Below, piece by piece: positions 8,436-17,392 of a stretch of DNA of 40,418 bases (its first letter is position 1; each line of letters opens with the position of its first letter). The DNA comes from Actinomycetes bacterium. GTDB lineage: Bacteria; Actinomycetota; Acidimicrobiia; Spongiisociales; UBA5794. The notes under the pieces were generated by a model that saw only the letters and a list, made by a program, of their open reading frames with translations, did no database searches and was not told the DNA's origin. Location of the stretch: contig JAMBLJ010000012.1 in NCBI GenBank assembly GCA_023336815.1, positions 1 to 40,418 on the forward strand, read 5' to 3'. The position numbers were made by a program, and so were the translations under genes.

Positions 8436-9965
8436 ATGGACGACAAACTCATCATCTTCGATACGACACTGCGTGACGGTGAGCAGGCGCCGGGCATCGC
8501 CCTGTCGCCCGATGACAAGGTGGCGATCGCAACACAACTCGCAAAGCTGAAGGTCGATGTGATCGAGGCTGGATTCGCAGCGTCGAGTCCCGGAGATTTC
8601 GAGTCGGTCTCGCGCATCGCCGCCGAGATACATGGTCCCGTCATCGCATCGCTTGCCCGCACGCATCCCGACGACATCGATCGTGCGGCTGATGCATTGA
8701 AGCGAGCCGACCGAAAACGGATCCACGTATTCACATCGACATCCCCGATCCACATGGAACAGATGCTGCGAATGAGTCCATCTGAGGTTCTCGCATCGGC
8801 AAAGGAGGGCGTGGCACGTGCGAAACGTTACGTCGACGACGTCGAGTTCTCGCCTCAGGATGCGACACGATCCGATCCGGACTTCATCGTCGAGATCTGC
8901 AACGCTGCTGTCGAGGCTGGGGCAACGACGATCAACATTCCTGACACCGTTGGATATGCGATGCCAGATGACTTCGTGGAGTTGCTTACCAAGGTCTTCA
9001 CCGACGTACGGGGCGGGAACGATGACATCATCATCTCGACTCACTGCCACAACGATCTCGGCATGGCCGTCGCCAATTCGTTGTCCGCGATCGCCGCAGG
9101 CGCACGCCAGATCGAAGGAGCGATCAACGGCATCGGGGAACGCGCTGGTAACACATCGACCGAGGAGGTGATCATGGCGATCACTACGCGTCCCGATCAC
9201 TTCGACGTGGAGATCGGCGCTGACACAACGGAGATCTTCGAAACCTCACGCCTTGTCTCGAGCCTCACGGGATACCCCATCCAGTACAACAAGGCTGTTG
9301 TGGGACGCAACGCCTTCGCTCACGAGTCGGGTATCCACCAACACGGTGTGCTGCGCAACAGGGAAACTTACGAGATCATGGACCCGTTGGCGGTGGGCCA
9401 GAAGTCGGTGATCGTTCTCGGCAAGCACTCGGGACGAGCTGCATTCGCAGACGCGTTAGCAAAACTCGGCATCTCGCTTTCTGACGACGAGTTCACCCGA
9501 AGCTTCGGGCGTTTCAAGGAACTGGCCGACCGCAAGGGTGAGATAACTGAAGAAGGACTCAGAGCGATCGTGGCTGTCGAAACGGGGACAGATACCGGAG
9601 ACTGGACCCTTACGAGCATCCACGTTTCGGGCGGGTCGAACGAGACACCTGTTGCATCAATAGCACTCGAGCGCAACGGCGAGAGCTTGACGTCGACGGC
9701 CGAGGGTGACGGGATGGTGAACGCCACGTTCGTCGCACTCCAGGACGCCTACGCGATACCAGCAACACTCGCGGACTACCGTGTGTCGCCGCTCACCTCC
9801 GGCGCTGATGCAATGGCGAACGTCAATGTCATCATCATGGTTGGTTCCTCAACCTACGCTGGCCAGGGTGTCTCCACTGATGTTGTTGAGGGCTCAGCCA
9901 GGGCCATGATTTCCGCCCTCAACAAGGCTGCCTTCGCGATCGCCACCGAAGGAGACGATTCCTAG
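8436..9965 (+). CDS. leuA: 2-isopropylmalate synthase
   Basis: A 509-residue enzyme that condenses acetyl-CoA with 2-ketoisovalerate, committing carbon to leucine. The TIM barrel begins 'IIFDTTLRDGEQAPG' with the catalytic Arg/Asp pair, and holds the metal ligands in 'STHCHNDLGMAVANS' and 'INGIGERAGNTS'. The C-terminal region from about residue 385 ('DWTLTSIHVSGG') is the LeuA regulatory dimer domain that binds leucine. Full length with this domain favours leuA over citramalate synthase. AAGGGG precedes ATG 8436 by about 10 bases. It shares one base with leuB. Confidence 0.94.
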   Translation: MDDKLIIFDTTLRDGEQAPGIALSPDDKVAIATQLAKLKVDVIEAGFAASSPGDFESVSRIAAEIHGPVIASLARTHPDDIDRAADALKRADRKRIHVFTSTSPIHMEQMLRMSPSEVLASAKEGVARAKRYVDDVEFSPQDATRSDPDFIVEICNAAVEAGATTINIPDTVGYAMPDDFVELLTKVFTDVRGGNDDIIISTHCHNDLGMAVANSLSAIAAGARQIEGAINGIGERAGNTSTEEVIMAITTRPDHFDVEIGADTTEIFETSRLVSSLTGYPIQYNKAVVGRNAFAHESGIHQHGVLRNRETYEIMDPLAVGQKSVIVLGKHSGRAAFADALAKLGISLSDDEFTRSFGRFKELADRKGEITEEGLRAIVAVETGTDTGDWTLTSIHVSGGSNETPVASIALERNGESLTSTAEGDGMVNATFVALQDAYAIPATLADYRVSPLTSGADAMANVNVIIMVGSSTYAGQGVSTDVVEGSARAMISALNKAAFAIATEGDDS

Positions 9966-11056
9966 TGGCTGCGGCCCACCAGCCGATACCGATCGCTCTT
10001 CTTCCCGGAGACGGGATCGGCCCTGAGATCATCGTGGAGTCCCGGAAAGTGCTTGAGGCTGTCGGGACGAGGTTCGACCATGATTTCTCGTTCTCTGAGC
10101 ACCTGATTGGCGGATGTGCGATCGAGTCCACTGGCAACCCACTTCCGCCGGAGACCGTGGCCGCAGCAAAGGCGTCCGATGTCGTGTTGCTTGGAGCGGT
10201 AGGCGGACCGCAGTGGAGTGACCCTCAGGCGAAGATCCGACCTGAACAGGGATTGCTTGGCATCCGAGAGGAGCTCGGGCTGTTCGCGAACATCCGGCCC
10301 GTTCGCGTCCATCGCCAGCTTGCGGCGGCATCTCCGTTGAAACCAGAGATCATCGAGGGAGTTGACATCTTGTTCTTTCGTGAGCTCACTGGTGGCATCT
10401 ACTTTGGTGGCTCGACCACATCGACGGACGGGCGCACTGTGACCGACCACATGCGCTACTCCGTAGAGGAAATCGAGCGTATCGTCCGCCTCGCAGCGCA
10501 AGCCGCACAGCAGCGGTCAGGCAAGCTGACATCCGTGGACAAGGCAAACGTCCTTGCCGTTTCGCGGCTGTGGCGATCGACGACCGATCGAGTGATGGCT
10601 CACGAGTTTCCGGATGTCGAGTATGAAACGATCCTCGTCGATGCCATGGCGATGCACTTGCTCTCGAGGCCTTCCGAATTCGATGTTGTCGTTACAGGCA
10701 ATCTCTTCGGTGACATCCTCACCGACGAGGCGTCGATGCTCCCTGGCTCGATGGGATTGTTGCCTTCCGCATCCGTCGGACTCACAAAGCCGGGAGTGTT
10801 CGAACCCATCCATGGCTCCGCACCTGATATCGCTGGCAAGGGAAAGGCCAACCCACTTGCCGCGATACTCACCGCGGCGATGGGCCTCAGGTACTCCCTC
10901 GACATGGAATCTGAGGCCACAGCAATCGAGAGCGCGGTGGACGCCGTTCTCGACGAGGGGCTCCGCACCCCTGACATCGCCGCCGGCACAGATGCGATCG
11001 ACACGGCCAGCATGGGCTCTGCTGTCGTGGATGCGGTTCGTCGGTACGCTCACTGA
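9965..11056 (+). CDS. leuB: 3-isopropylmalate dehydrogenase
   Basis: A 363-residue NAD-dependent decarboxylating dehydrogenase that turns 3-isopropylmalate into 2-ketoisocaproate. Seen: N-terminal 'IALLPGDGIGPEI', 'SVDKANVLAVSRLWR' with the catalytic Lys, 'VDAMAMHLL', 'GNLFGDILTDEASMLPGSMG' with metal-binding aspartates, and the NAD-binding 'EPIHGSAPDIAGKGKANP'. The start is GTG at 9965, sharing its G with the leuA TAG, and AAGGAG lies upstream. The leuC and leuD genes needed for the isomerase step are not in this window. Confidence 0.96.
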   Translation: MAAAHQPIPIALLPGDGIGPEIIVESRKVLEAVGTRFDHDFSFSEHLIGGCAIESTGNPLPPETVAAAKASDVVLLGAVGGPQWSDPQAKIRPEQGLLGIREELGLFANIRPVRVHRQLAAASPLKPEIIEGVDILFFRELTGGIYFGGSTTSTDGRTVTDHMRYSVEEIERIVRLAAQAAQQRSGKLTSVDKANVLAVSRLWRSTTDRVMAHEFPDVEYETILVDAMAMHLLSRPSEFDVVVTGNLFGDILTDEASMLPGSMGLLPSASVGLTKPGVFEPIHGSAPDIAGKGKANPLAAILTAAMGLRYSLDMESEATAIESAVDAVLDEGLRTPDIAAGTDAIDTASMGSAVVDAVRRYAH

Positions 11057-11078
11057 ACCACGAGCCCAGGAGGCGCCG

Positions 11079-12554
11079 ATCACACCCCCACAGGAAACGC
11101 CGGCCTTTGGCACTGCCGACATTGGAGTCATCGGTCTTGCTGTGATGGGTCAGAACCTCGTGCTCAACCTCCTCGATCACGATCGAACGGTTGCTGTGTT
11201 CAACCGGACCACGAGCCGAACACACGACTTCGTCTCCGGCGAAGCCTCGGGAAGACGTGTGATTCCCGCAGACGACATCGCGACTTTCGTCACGTCGATC
11301 GCACGGCCAAGGACCATTCTGATGATGATCAAGGCAGGTGCACCCGTCGATGCACAGATCGATGTGCTCTTACCGTTGCTCGACGAGGGTGACGTCGTGA
11401 TCGATGGTGGCAACTCTCTCTTCACTGATACCGAACGCCGATTCGAGAGACTCCAGGCGAGCGGAATCCACTACGTCGGCGCTGGCATCTCTGGTGGCGA
11501 GGAAGGAGCGCGTTATGGGCCATCGATCATGCCGGGCGGAGATGAACGCGCATGGCCCATCATCGAAGACATGATCACGGCGATCGCGGCGAGCGTCGGT
11601 GATGAACCCATGGCAGCGTGGATCGGACCCGGTGGTTCGGGCCACTATGTGAAGATGGTTCACAACGGTATCGAATACGGCGATATGCAGGTCATTGCTG
11701 AGGCGTACGACATCATGACGAGAGGTCTCGGACTGGCACCGGAGGCCATGGCCCGTCACTTCCACAACTGGAACGAAGGCAAGCTCGATTCGTATCTCAT
11801 CGAGATCACAGCCAACATCCTCGCCCACGGGGAGCCTGACGGTCAACCGACAATAGATCGCATCCTCGATGCAGCAGGGCAGAAGGGGACGGGGAAATGG
11901 ACGGTCATCGCATCGATGGAAGAAGGCATGCCCGTGTCCCTTGTTGGCGAATCGGTGTATGCGCGAATGGTGTCAGCTCTTGTCGACGAGCGGGCCGTCG
12001 CCGCATCGCGCTTCGATGAAGCGGTAGATCGAACCCCGTTCGAAGAGGAGGATGTCGTAACCGATCTACACGATGCCCTGTATGCATCAAAGATCGTGTC
12101 CTACACACAGGGTTTCATGTTGATCAACGCGGCAAGTCGCGACCACGGCTGGGGTCTCGACAAGGGCACCATCGCAGGCCTCTGGCGCGCCGGATGCATC
12201 ATCAGGTCACGGTTCCTCGGGAAGATCACCGCCGCATATCGTAGCCATCCCGAGCTCGAGAATCTGCTCCTCGACGAATTCTTCGCAGGAGAGATCGAGA
12301 GAGCGGTTCCCGGCTGGAGGCGAACCGTCGCACGGGCGGTGACCGCAGGGATTCCTGTTCCGGCCTACTCATCTGCGCTTGCGTTCTACGACGCGTATCG
12401 GTCTCGGCGACTGCCAGCGAACCTCATTCAGGCTCAACGGGACTACTTCGGCGCCCACACCTATGAACGGACGGACCGCGCACGAGGCGTATGGTTCCAC
12501 ACCGACTGGACAGGTCAAGGAGGCGACGTGACATCAGGAACCTACGACGTATGA
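11079..12554 (+). CDS. gnd: 6-phosphogluconate dehydrogenase, decarboxylating
   Basis: A 491-residue oxidative pentose-phosphate enzyme giving ribulose 5-phosphate, CO2 and NADPH. Seen: Rossmann 'IGVIGLAVMGQNLVLN', 'VIDGGNSLFTDTERR', the signature 'GISGGEEGARYGPSIMPGG', the active-site 'GHYVKMVHNGIEYGDMQ' with the catalytic Lys, and 'SYTQGFMLI'. The start is unusual: a perfect AGGAGG (11068-11073) lies 5 bases before an ATC at 11079, giving 14 residues before the Rossmann strand. The nearest canonical start is ATG 11031, inside leuB and without a Shine-Dalgarno; no ATG, GTG or TTG lies in frame between them. It follows leuB and overlaps the aldolase gene by four bases. Confidence 0.93.
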   Translation: MTPPQETPAFGTADIGVIGLAVMGQNLVLNLLDHDRTVAVFNRTTSRTHDFVSGEASGRRVIPADDIATFVTSIARPRTILMMIKAGAPVDAQIDVLLPLLDEGDVVIDGGNSLFTDTERRFERLQASGIHYVGAGISGGEEGARYGPSIMPGGDERAWPIIEDMITAIAASVGDEPMAAWIGPGGSGHYVKMVHNGIEYGDMQVIAEAYDIMTRGLGLAPEAMARHFHNWNEGKLDSYLIEITANILAHGEPDGQPTIDRILDAAGQKGTGKWTVIASMEEGMPVSLVGESVYARMVSALVDERAVAASRFDEAVDRTPFEEEDVVTDLHDALYASKIVSYTQGFMLINAASRDHGWGLDKGTIAGLWRAGCIIRSRFLGKITAAYRSHPELENLLLDEFFAGEIERAVPGWRRTVARAVTAGIPVPAYSSALAFYDAYRSRRLPANLIQAQRDYFGAHTYERTDRARGVWFHTDWTGQGGDVTSGTYDV

Positions 12555-13414
12555 CGATGACATGGCCGATTGCAATGCAAGCCCTCGTTACGGCCTTCGA
12601 TGATGACGGCGAGATCGACATCGACAATCACCGACACAACCTCTTGTGTGCGATCGACGCAGGTACCTCCGGTGTGCTGATCGGTGGATCGACAGGTGAA
12701 GGACCGTACCTCGAGCCTGGCGAGCGCAATGAACTTATTCGGGTCGCACGCGAGGTCTCGCCCGATCTCACGATTCTCTGTGGAGTGTTCGCTGAATCAT
12801 CCCGGTCAGCAAACGCTCAGGTCATGGAAGCCGCCGATAGTGGCGCCAATGCGATACTCGTCGTCACGCCAACAACGCTGATGCGAAACCGCGACAGTTG
12901 GGTCGTCGAATACTTCGAATGGGTCGCGGACCTCTCTCCCCTGCCGGCATTCCTCTACTCCGTGCCTGCGGTCACAGGATACGAACTCCCATGTGAGTCG
13001 GTCGCAGAACTCGCAGGACACCCCAACATCGTCGGCATGAAGGACAGCGGCGGCGACGTACAGCGACTCGTGGATATCGCCGCGATTCTCAGCGATGACT
13101 TCATCGTTTACACGGGAAAGTCAACCGCGCTTGCCGCCAGCTTCGAGCGCGGTGCGTACGGAGCGATCACCGCAAGCGCGAACTATGCGTTTTCAAGCGT
13201 CGCAGCGGCATCGCAGGGCGACCTCGCGGCACAGGCGACACTCACTGAGGTCACAGCCGTTGTCGAGCGACACGGAGTGCCCGGAACGAAGTTCGCCGCA
13301 TCCGTTGTGGGAATGCGACCTGGCAAGGGACGAGGTCCGCTACCGGAGTTGTCGATTGACGTGCGTGACACCATCACAACCACGTGCCGGGCCCTGGTGA
13401 CCAACATCTGGTAA
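12551..13414 (+). CDS. DapA-family aldolase, closest in motifs to 4-hydroxy-2-oxoglutarate aldolase
   Basis: A 287-residue TIM-barrel Schiff-base lyase. Seen: 'GGSTGEGPYL' (the GxxGE pyruvate-binding loop), Tyr136 in 'LYSVPAVTGYELP' and Lys164 in 'HPNIVGMKDSGGD'. These last two motifs are very like those I recall from mammalian HOGA1, and less like the 'YNVPxRT' of dihydrodipicolinate synthases. It could be a true DapA for lysine synthesis or cleave a 2-oxo sugar acid or hydroxy-oxoglutarate; sequence alone does not decide. ATG 12551 overlaps the gnd stop (ATGA). It is the last gene of the operon. Confidence 0.8.
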   Translation: MTMTWPIAMQALVTAFDDDGEIDIDNHRHNLLCAIDAGTSGVLIGGSTGEGPYLEPGERNELIRVAREVSPDLTILCGVFAESSRSANAQVMEAADSGANAILVVTPTTLMRNRDSWVVEYFEWVADLSPLPAFLYSVPAVTGYELPCESVAELAGHPNIVGMKDSGGDVQRLVDIAAILSDDFIVYTGKSTALAASFERGAYGAITASANYAFSSVAAASQGDLAAQATLTEVTAVVERHGVPGTKFAASVVGMRPGKGRGPLPELSIDVRDTITTTCRALVTNIW

Positions 13415-13486
13415 TGCCACGGGCGATACGCCACGGCGCTCGCATCGACAATCGTCTGGCATCCTCGCGCGCTGAGGAAAGCGACG

Positions 13487-13735
13487 TCAGTGCGACAACG
13501 GTTCCGATCGCGGAGGTTCAGTCGTGTAGTCCTCCGAGGCGATGCTCGATCCGTGATTCTCTGCTCGCATCGCAGCGCCCTCGGCAACGAATGCCCACGC
13601 GCACAGAGCGACCACGTACGCGAGCATGACGCGATTGAACACGCCACCATCGACGAATAGCACGATCGATATGAAGATCGCAACGAACACTGCCATCCCT
13701 GCGTCGATCCAAAGCGGTGGCCTCGCCGGGTTCAT
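13487..13735 (-). CDS. small two-TM membrane protein (82 aa)
   Basis: An 82-residue protein with two hydrophobic segments (about residues 12-28 and 35-55) joined by a short 'DGGVF' turn, then a polar C-terminal tail. AGAGGAG 5 bases upstream of ATG 13735 fixes the start, rather than the upstream in-frame ATG at 13762. It is convergent with the aldolase gene and divergent from the decarboxylase. I do not recognise a family, and the sequence shows no catalytic motif. Confidence 0.65.
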   Translation of the reverse strand: MNPARPPLWIDAGMAVFVAIFISIVLFVDGGVFNRVMLAYVVALCAWAFVAEGAAMRAENHGSSIASEDYTTEPPRSEPLSH

Positions 13736-14018
13736 GGTTGCTCCTCTCGTCAGCGCTATCATTCCTTAGCTCATCACTCATCATTATTCAACCACAGAGC
13801 GGATCCACCGTCCAGTTCGATCGGCATCGAAGCAACCTCGTCCCATCTCCGTAGGATCCGATACAGCGCGTTTTCGACGTTCGAGGGATGCCGTGATTGG
13901 ATGTTCGTGCATGGGCAACCTCGCGTAAGACACGATCGAATGGTGGCCTGCGAGTTTCGTTCGATCGATCAACGACCAACGCATGCAAGACTGGTGCGAA
14001 CCCTGCAACGGAGGCAAC
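13736..14018. other. 283-base intergenic region without a supported gene
   Basis: Several open frames cross this stretch (for example on the minus strand between 13788 and 13988), but none has a Shine-Dalgarno or recognisable protein motif. It holds the divergent promoters of the small membrane protein and the decarboxylase; I could not pick clear -35/-10 pairs. Confidence 0.4.
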
Positions 14019-15233
14019 ATGTATCCATACGGAATCGAGGAGGCCTTCGCTGCGGATGCCGGTGGTCTTGAACTCGGGATGCGCCTCATGCTCGATCCAC
14101 CCCGCGACCGTGGCCTCCCCGACCTTGGCGCACCGCCTGTGGGACCCAGGGAAAGCCTCAACGAGCTTGCTGGTTCGGTCCTGTCAACGGCCACACGGCT
14201 CGACGCCCCGGGATTCTTCGCCCACATGGACCCGGCCACACCGTGGATAACCTGGGTCGCTGCTCAGTGGGCGGCAAGACTGAACCAGAATCTCCTCCAC
14301 GAGGACACGGGCGCAACCGCCCGAGAGCTCGAACGACGCGTAATAGGGGTGCTCGCTCCGATCTGGGGTATGGACGGAGGACACCTCGTGCCCGGATCAA
14401 CCGTTGCCAACCTCACGGCGTTGTGGACCGCACGATCCGTACACGGCATCGACCGCGTTGTCGCTTCAGATGCGGCCCATGTCTCGGTTCCAAAGGCAGC
14501 GAACCTCCTCGGACTCGGATACCGATCAGTGCGGACTGACGCTCTGGGACGAATGGACATGAACGAACTCGGCGATGTCGCCAGCGCGGCGGTCGTGCTC
14601 ACAGCGGGAACAACCTCCAGAGGAGCCGTCGACCCACTCGAACGCCCCGCCGCACCCTGGGTTCACGTCGATGCGGCTTGGGCTGGACCACTACGGATCT
14701 CGACAAAGTGGGGTCATCTCCTCGACGGTGTCGACATGGCAGACTCTGTGGCCGTCTCGGCCCACAAGTGGCTCCATCAGCCAAAGGAGTCGGCGCTGGT
14801 CTTGTTCCGCGATACCCGGACCGCGCACGAGGCAATCAGTTTCGGTGCATCGTATCTCTCGGATCCGAATGTCGGGCTTCTGGGATCGCACGGATACGCT
14901 GCGCTCCCACTCGCTGCAACGATTCGCGCCTACGGTCTTCAAGGTATCGCGTCGTGGATCGATCATGAGATGGCACTCTCGTTGAAGCTCGTCGACGGAA
15001 TCGCATCACATCAGCGGCTTGAGCAGCTCGGCTCTGGTCCAGGGACCGGCGTGATCGCCTGGCGGCACACGAACGTCCCGAGTCGAACGATCCAACGCCA
15101 CCTCGTCGATGCGTTCGTGTCCGTCACGGTCATCGACGACGAAGACTGGCTACGCAGTGTTGCAGCGAACCCGTTCGCAGACCCGGACCACGTCATCGCC
15201 GCTGTGCTCGCCGCAGCCGAACGGTCCAACTGA
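14019..15233 (+). CDS. PLP-dependent group II amino-acid decarboxylase
   Basis: A 404-residue fold-type I PLP enzyme of the glutamate/aromatic-amino-acid decarboxylase family. Seen: His154 in 'SDAAHVSVPKA' (ring-stacking), Asp218 in 'WVHVDAAWAG' (pyridine nitrogen) and Lys250 in 'VSAHKWLHQPKESAL' (Schiff base). It is somewhat shorter than the usual 450-500 residues, mainly at the C-terminus. The substrate is open: aspartate, glutamate, tyrosine or 2,4-diaminobutyrate decarboxylases all share these motifs. ATG 14019 has GGAGG 4 bases upstream and is preferred to the upstream ATG 13983. It ends 17 bases from the convergent kinase gene. Confidence 0.87.
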   Translation: MYPYGIEEAFAADAGGLELGMRLMLDPPRDRGLPDLGAPPVGPRESLNELAGSVLSTATRLDAPGFFAHMDPATPWITWVAAQWAARLNQNLLHEDTGATARELERRVIGVLAPIWGMDGGHLVPGSTVANLTALWTARSVHGIDRVVASDAAHVSVPKAANLLGLGYRSVRTDALGRMDMNELGDVASAAVVLTAGTTSRGAVDPLERPAAPWVHVDAAWAGPLRISTKWGHLLDGVDMADSVAVSAHKWLHQPKESALVLFRDTRTAHEAISFGASYLSDPNVGLLGSHGYAALPLAATIRAYGLQGIASWIDHEMALSLKLVDGIASHQRLEQLGSGPGTGVIAWRHTNVPSRTIQRHLVDAFVSVTVIDDEDWLRSVAANPFADPDHVIAAVLAAAERSN

Positions 15234-15250
15234 CGGCAGGAAATCAGACG

Positions 15251-16636
15251 TCACAAGCGCTTCACATCGGTTGCGGCCGATGCTGGCGGGAGATGCACCG
15301 AGATCGTAAGACCACCGCCGTCGGTCTGCGACGCCTCCACGGTCGCCCCAGCACGCGCCGTGAGATGACGAACAATGGAGAGACCGAGTCCGGTGCCCGG
15401 CTGATCCGATTCACCACGCCAGAATCGGTCGAACAGCCGATTGAGGTCCGCCTCCGGTACGCCGGGACCATCGTCGGCAACGTGAATCGAGCATCCACCT
15501 GTCGATGACCTTTCGACTGAGACCACGATCGAACCACCCGTGGCCGAATATCGGATCGCATTGTCGAGCAGATTGTCGAGAGCCTGTTCAAGACCATCCG
15601 CCACCATTGCAGCCGAACACCGGGCAGGGTCCTCGACGTTCAGTGTGAGTGAGATGCGTTTCTCGCCGGCTGGACCATCCCACAACCGGACCCGCTGTTC
15701 GACGACGTCTGCAACATCGACCTCGACCGTCGTAGCACTGCCCTCACGCGAGAGTTCAAGCAACTGATCAACCATCCGGGACAGGCGCTCGGCCTCGAAT
15801 ACGATATCCGCAATATCGTCCAGATCATCGCTCGTGGCACCGGCTTCGAGGTTCTCCAATCTCAGCCGCAGGGCCGTGAGCGGTGTCCTGAGCTGGTGCG
15901 AGGCATCGGCGACAAACGCACGCTGCGACGCAACGAGCTCCTCGACGCGAGAAGCCATGTCGTCGAACGTTTTCGCCAGCGCAGCAAGTTCCGGCGGAGC
16001 ATCCGCGATCGAAGCCCGTGCCGACAGATCGCCATCAGCGATGCGTTCAGCTGCACCCTGGAGTCCTTCCACTGATCGTGTAATCGGACGGGCAACCGCG
16101 AACGCTACAACGGCACTCGCACCGACGGCAATAAGCACACCAAGCCCAAGGCTGATCCACATCCGTTGTACGTTGCGTTCGATATCGCGATTGAACACCG
16201 TAAGACGAACCGCACCGAACACGCTCGATGAGGACGCAACCGGTACTGCGACCACGAAGAGGTCGGCACCCAGAGTCTGGGAGAACCTTGTACCTGAGAA
16301 CCTGTTTCCCGAAAGCGCGGTGACGATCTCCGGGCGACTTGTGAACGAGCGGAACTCATCGTCCCCCGTGTCGACGACCGACATACCCGAGGTGTCAACG
16401 ACAACAACCCGTGCGCCCGTTCGTTGTGCATATCTGTCCGCCGGTCTGGGATCGATCGGCGCACCATGCTGCAACGAATCCTCATAGACGGTTGCCAGCA
16501 CAACCGCATCTCGTTCAAGCGCCGTTGCGAACTGTTCCCTCTGTCGATCGGCGAACACGATTCCAAAGGGTATCGCCAGCGACCCAGCGAGCACAAGAAC
16601 GATCGCTACATATCCGAGGAGCAGCCTCCGGATCAC
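15251..16636 (-). CDS. HAMP-containing sensor histidine kinase
   Basis: A 461-residue membrane kinase: TM1 (about 5-28), an extracytoplasmic sensor of about 130 residues, TM2 (about 155-178), HAMP ('ARPITRSVEGLQGAAERIADGDL'-type region, from about 180), HisKA with 'VADASHQLRTPLTALR', and HATPase with N-box 'LDNLLDNAIRYSA', 'DDGPGVP' and 'GTGLGLSIV'. It starts with GTG at 16636, overlapping the regulator's TGA by four bases (GTGA), so the pair is translationally coupled. Divergent from it lies an acidic secreted protein and the ApbE/ferric-reductase-like genes, its likely targets. Confidence 0.94.
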   Translation of the reverse strand: MIRRLLLGYVAIVLVLAGSLAIPFGIVFADRQREQFATALERDAVVLATVYEDSLQHGAPIDPRPADRYAQRTGARVVVVDTSGMSVVDTGDDEFRSFTSRPEIVTALSGNRFSGTRFSQTLGADLFVVAVPVASSSSVFGAVRLTVFNRDIERNVQRMWISLGLGVLIAVGASAVVAFAVARPITRSVEGLQGAAERIADGDLSARASIADAPPELAALAKTFDDMASRVEELVASQRAFVADASHQLRTPLTALRLRLENLEAGATSDDLDDIADIVFEAERLSRMVDQLLELSREGSATTVEVDVADVVEQRVRLWDGPAGEKRISLTLNVEDPARCSAAMVADGLEQALDNLLDNAIRYSATGGSIVVSVERSSTGGCSIHVADDGPGVPEADLNRLFDRFWRGESDQPGTGLGLSIVRHLTARAGATVEASQTDGGGLTISVHLPPASAATDVKRL

Positions 16637-17298
16637 GGAGCCAGCTCGGCAAGTTGGTAACCGACGCCGCGTACCGTGAGGATGAGATCGGCATCACCGA
16701 GCTTGCGACGCAAAGAGGCGATGTGAACGTCGAGTGTCTTGGTCGACCCCCACCAGTGCTCGTCCCATACAGAACGCAGTATCTCATCACGAGAAAGAAC
16801 CGCTCCCGGATCACTCGCGAGAAACGCCAGAAGGTCGTACTCCTTCGGTGTGAGCGAGATCTCCAAGCCGTCGAGCCGTACCGTTCGCGTACGATGATCG
16901 ACGAACAAGGGGCCGATCTCTATCTCCTGCTCAACAACGTTCGCACGGTCAGAAACACGTCGCATGAGGGCACGGATTCGAGCGGTGAGCTCTCGAAATC
17001 CGAATGGTTTGACGAGATAGTCATCCGCACCGAGATCGAGCAACGTGACCCGATCGATCTCATCTGATCTGGCGGTGACGATGATGATGGGAACCTGGGA
17101 GCGCTCGCGGATTCTGGCCGCGACAACTTCGCCATCGACATCAGGTAGCCCGAGATCGAGCAACACAAGGTCACGGGGGTCCTCGTCCATCGCCTCGTGA
17201 CCCGTGCGCACCCACGTCACATCGTATCCCTGACGCTGAAGGCCTTCGACAAGTGGCTCCGCTATGCCGGTGTCGTCTTCGACGAGGAGAATGTGCAT
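16633..17298 (-). CDS. OmpR/PhoB-family response regulator
   Basis: A 221-residue regulator. The receiver domain has the acidic pair at residues 8-9, phosphoacceptor Asp48 in 'LVLLDLGLPDVDG', and the conserved Lys in 'DDYLVKPFG'. The winged-helix output domain ends 'KTLDVHIASLRRKLGD' and 'ILTVRGVGYQL'. The start at 17298 (MHILLVEDD) matches the family; the open frame upstream is spurious. No Shine-Dalgarno is evident. It is transcribed first, followed by its kinase. A direct repeat about 45 bases upstream is a possible binding site. Confidence 0.95.
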   Translation of the reverse strand: MHILLVEDDTGIAEPLVEGLQRQGYDVTWVRTGHEAMDEDPRDLVLLDLGLPDVDGEVVAARIRERSQVPIIIVTARSDEIDRVTLLDLGADDYLVKPFGFRELTARIRALMRRVSDRANVVEQEIEIGPLFVDHRTRTVRLDGLEISLTPKEYDLLAFLASDPGAVLSRDEILRSVWDEHWWGSTKTLDVHIASLRRKLGDADLILTVRGVGYQLAELAP

Positions 17299-17339
17299 GG
17301 TTTCATGGTGGCATGGTCTCGATCCGTACCCCGGCTTCT

Positions 17340-17356
17340 TTACCTGACCCTTACCT
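17340..17356. promoter_or_regulatory. direct repeat, candidate response-regulator site
   Basis: TTACCT occurs at 17340-17345 and 17351-17356, an 11-base period, in the region between the response regulator (leftward) and the acidic secreted protein (rightward). Tandem hexamers one helical turn apart are the usual site shape of OmpR-family regulators. They lie about 50-65 bases upstream of the likely start of the rightward transcript, a position suited to activation. Confidence 0.45.
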
Positions 17357-17392
17357 TCGCCTTCCCTTCTGCTCACCTCATCATCGATACCG

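Noticed and set aside
10614-11078. Long N-terminal extension of gnd
   Set aside because: This part is a second frame of leuB and reads as a Ser/Arg-rich shadow; gnd proteins do not carry it.
13784-14239. 151-codon minus-strand frame across the decarboxylase start
   Set aside because: No ribosome site or recognisable motif, and it overlaps a well-supported gene.
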